From positions 1-7,081 of the forward strand of contig JAUQQB010000147.1 in the NCBI GenBank assembly GCA_030550075.1: 7,081 nt of DNA. The letters are read 5' to 3'. The notes beneath the pieces are model-generated. The model searched no databases, had not been told where the DNA came from, and worked only from the letters and a program-made list of their open reading frames with translations. This DNA is from Chloroflexota bacterium. Its GTDB lineage: Bacteria > Chloroflexota > Anaerolineae > Thermoflexales > Thermoflexaceae. This document shows, piece after piece, positions 5,935 to 7,081 of this stretch. The first letter of the stretch is position 1, and the number at the start of each line of letters is the position of its first letter. A program made the position numbers and the translations under genes.

Positions 5935-5955
5935 GCCCTACCCTTTAGGGCTTTT
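5935..5955 (+). terminator. Small terminator-like hairpin on the plus strand, with no obvious gene upstream
   Basis: GCCCTA (5935-5940), the loop CCCTT and TAGGGC (5946-5951) form a 6-bp stem followed directly by TTTT (5952-5955). The shape is that of a short intrinsic terminator for plus-strand transcription. No gene ends before it: the nearest upstream sequence is the repeat region. It could end an unannotated small RNA or be the remnant of a lost gene, or be chance. Confidence 0.35.
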
Positions 5956-5978
5956 GAGGACCGAGGGGGCCACCTCTT

Positions 5979-6019
5979 CTCTCCCTCCCTGCGGCCAAAA
6001 GGCCACAGGGAGGGGAGAG
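5979..6019. repeat. Type-B palindrome, copy 2
   Basis: The left arm CTCTCCCTCCCTGCGGCC (5979-5996) pairs with 6001-6019 around an AAAA loop, with one C-A mismatch (5992/6005) and one bulged G in the right arm. The arms match copy 1 (238-269) closely, CTCCCTCCC-Y-GCGGCC against GGCC-R-C-R-GGGAGGGG, while the loops differ (TTTC versus AAAA). It sits between two divergent promoters, where no terminator is expected. Confidence 0.65.
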
Positions 6020-6029
6020 GAGGGAGGGG
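6008..6029 (+). other. Candidate G-quadruplex motif
   Basis: The plus strand has four G-runs, GGG-A-GGGG-AGAGGA-GGG-A-GGGG, with loops of 1, 6 and 1 bases. This fits the standard four-run G-quadruplex pattern. It overlaps the right arm of the type-B palindrome, so the two folds would compete. It ends 57 bases upstream of the -35 box of the binding-protein promoter. Confidence 0.45.
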
Positions 6030-6086
6030 CCTTTCCGTTGGGCTGACCTAACTCGCCGACTGGAATTTCCAGCTTTGCTCTTAGGT

Positions 6087-6114
6087 TTGACAATCTTACG
6101 GATCACCCTACAAT
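6087..6114 (+). promoter_or_regulatory. Sigma70-type promoter of the sugar-binding-protein gene
   Basis: A perfect TTGACA (6087-6092) and TACAAT (6109-6114, five of six bases) are separated by 16 bases. Transcription would begin near 6121 and leave a leader of about 84 bases. I see no convincing LacI-type or other symmetrical operator over the promoter. The leader has no clear riboswitch fold by eye. Confidence 0.7.
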
Positions 6115-6191
6115 AGGCAAGTGGGAACACCTGAAGACCCGGAACGCCGTCGGCCTTCCTCCATTCCACCCGAATGTCCGCCCGCTGTGAG

Positions 6192-6199
6192 AAGGAGGT
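6192..6199 (+). promoter_or_regulatory. Strong Shine-Dalgarno site of the sugar-binding-protein gene
   Basis: AAGGAGGT is fully complementary to the 16S rRNA 3' end and lies 5 bases before the ATG at 6205. It fixes the start and predicts high expression, as is common for lipoprotein-binding components. Confidence 0.85.
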
Positions 6200-6204
6200 G
6201 GACC

Positions 6205-7081
<877 letters not shown>

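Overview
The window is about 7 kb of GC-rich bacterial DNA with compact genes and strong Shine-Dalgarno sequences. It suggests a thermophilic bacterium, most likely a Chloroflexota (Thermoflexus/Anaerolineae-like) or possibly a Thermus-type lineage. That guess rests on protein flavour only: the sugar-binding protein closely recalls the Thermus glucose/mannose-binding protein, and the intergenic regions are full of GC-rich palindromes. No rRNA, tRNA or marker gene is present to settle it.

Layout. Positions 1-338 hold no intact gene. They contain half of one palindrome, then a ~228-bp MITE-like relic with 17-bp terminal inverted repeats. The relic starts with what looks like the first dozen residues of an IS630-type transposase and is filled by two strong hairpins. 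From 5523 down to 339 four genes run on the minus strand in the order serB (phosphoserine phosphatase), a class V aminotransferase, serA (3-phosphoglycerate dehydrogenase, long form with ACT domain) and pncB (nicotinate phosphoribosyltransferase). A good -10 box lies just upstream of serB. The two larger gaps inside the cluster (139 bp before serA, 116 bp before pncB) each carry a large palindrome with the same apex sequence. Positions 5524-6204 are a ~680-bp divergent intergenic region with an imperfect ~58-bp direct repeat, a small terminator-like hairpin, a second GC-rich hairpin type, a G-quadruplex motif and a clear sigma70-type promoter. From 6205 a lipoprotein sugar-binding protein of an ABC importer runs off the right edge on the plus strand.

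How the genes work together. serA, the aminotransferase and serB together could carry out the whole phosphorylated route from 3-phosphoglycerate to L-serine, with the class V aminotransferase standing in for canonical SerC. pncB salvages nicotinate into the NAD pathway, and SerA uses NAD, so co-transcription is plausible but not proven. The sugar-binding protein probably opens a separate, divergently transcribed sugar-uptake operon.

The coding genes are ordinary families. The least explained material is between them: two families of palindromic elements with conserved tips, a transposon relic, and the repeat-rich divergent region.
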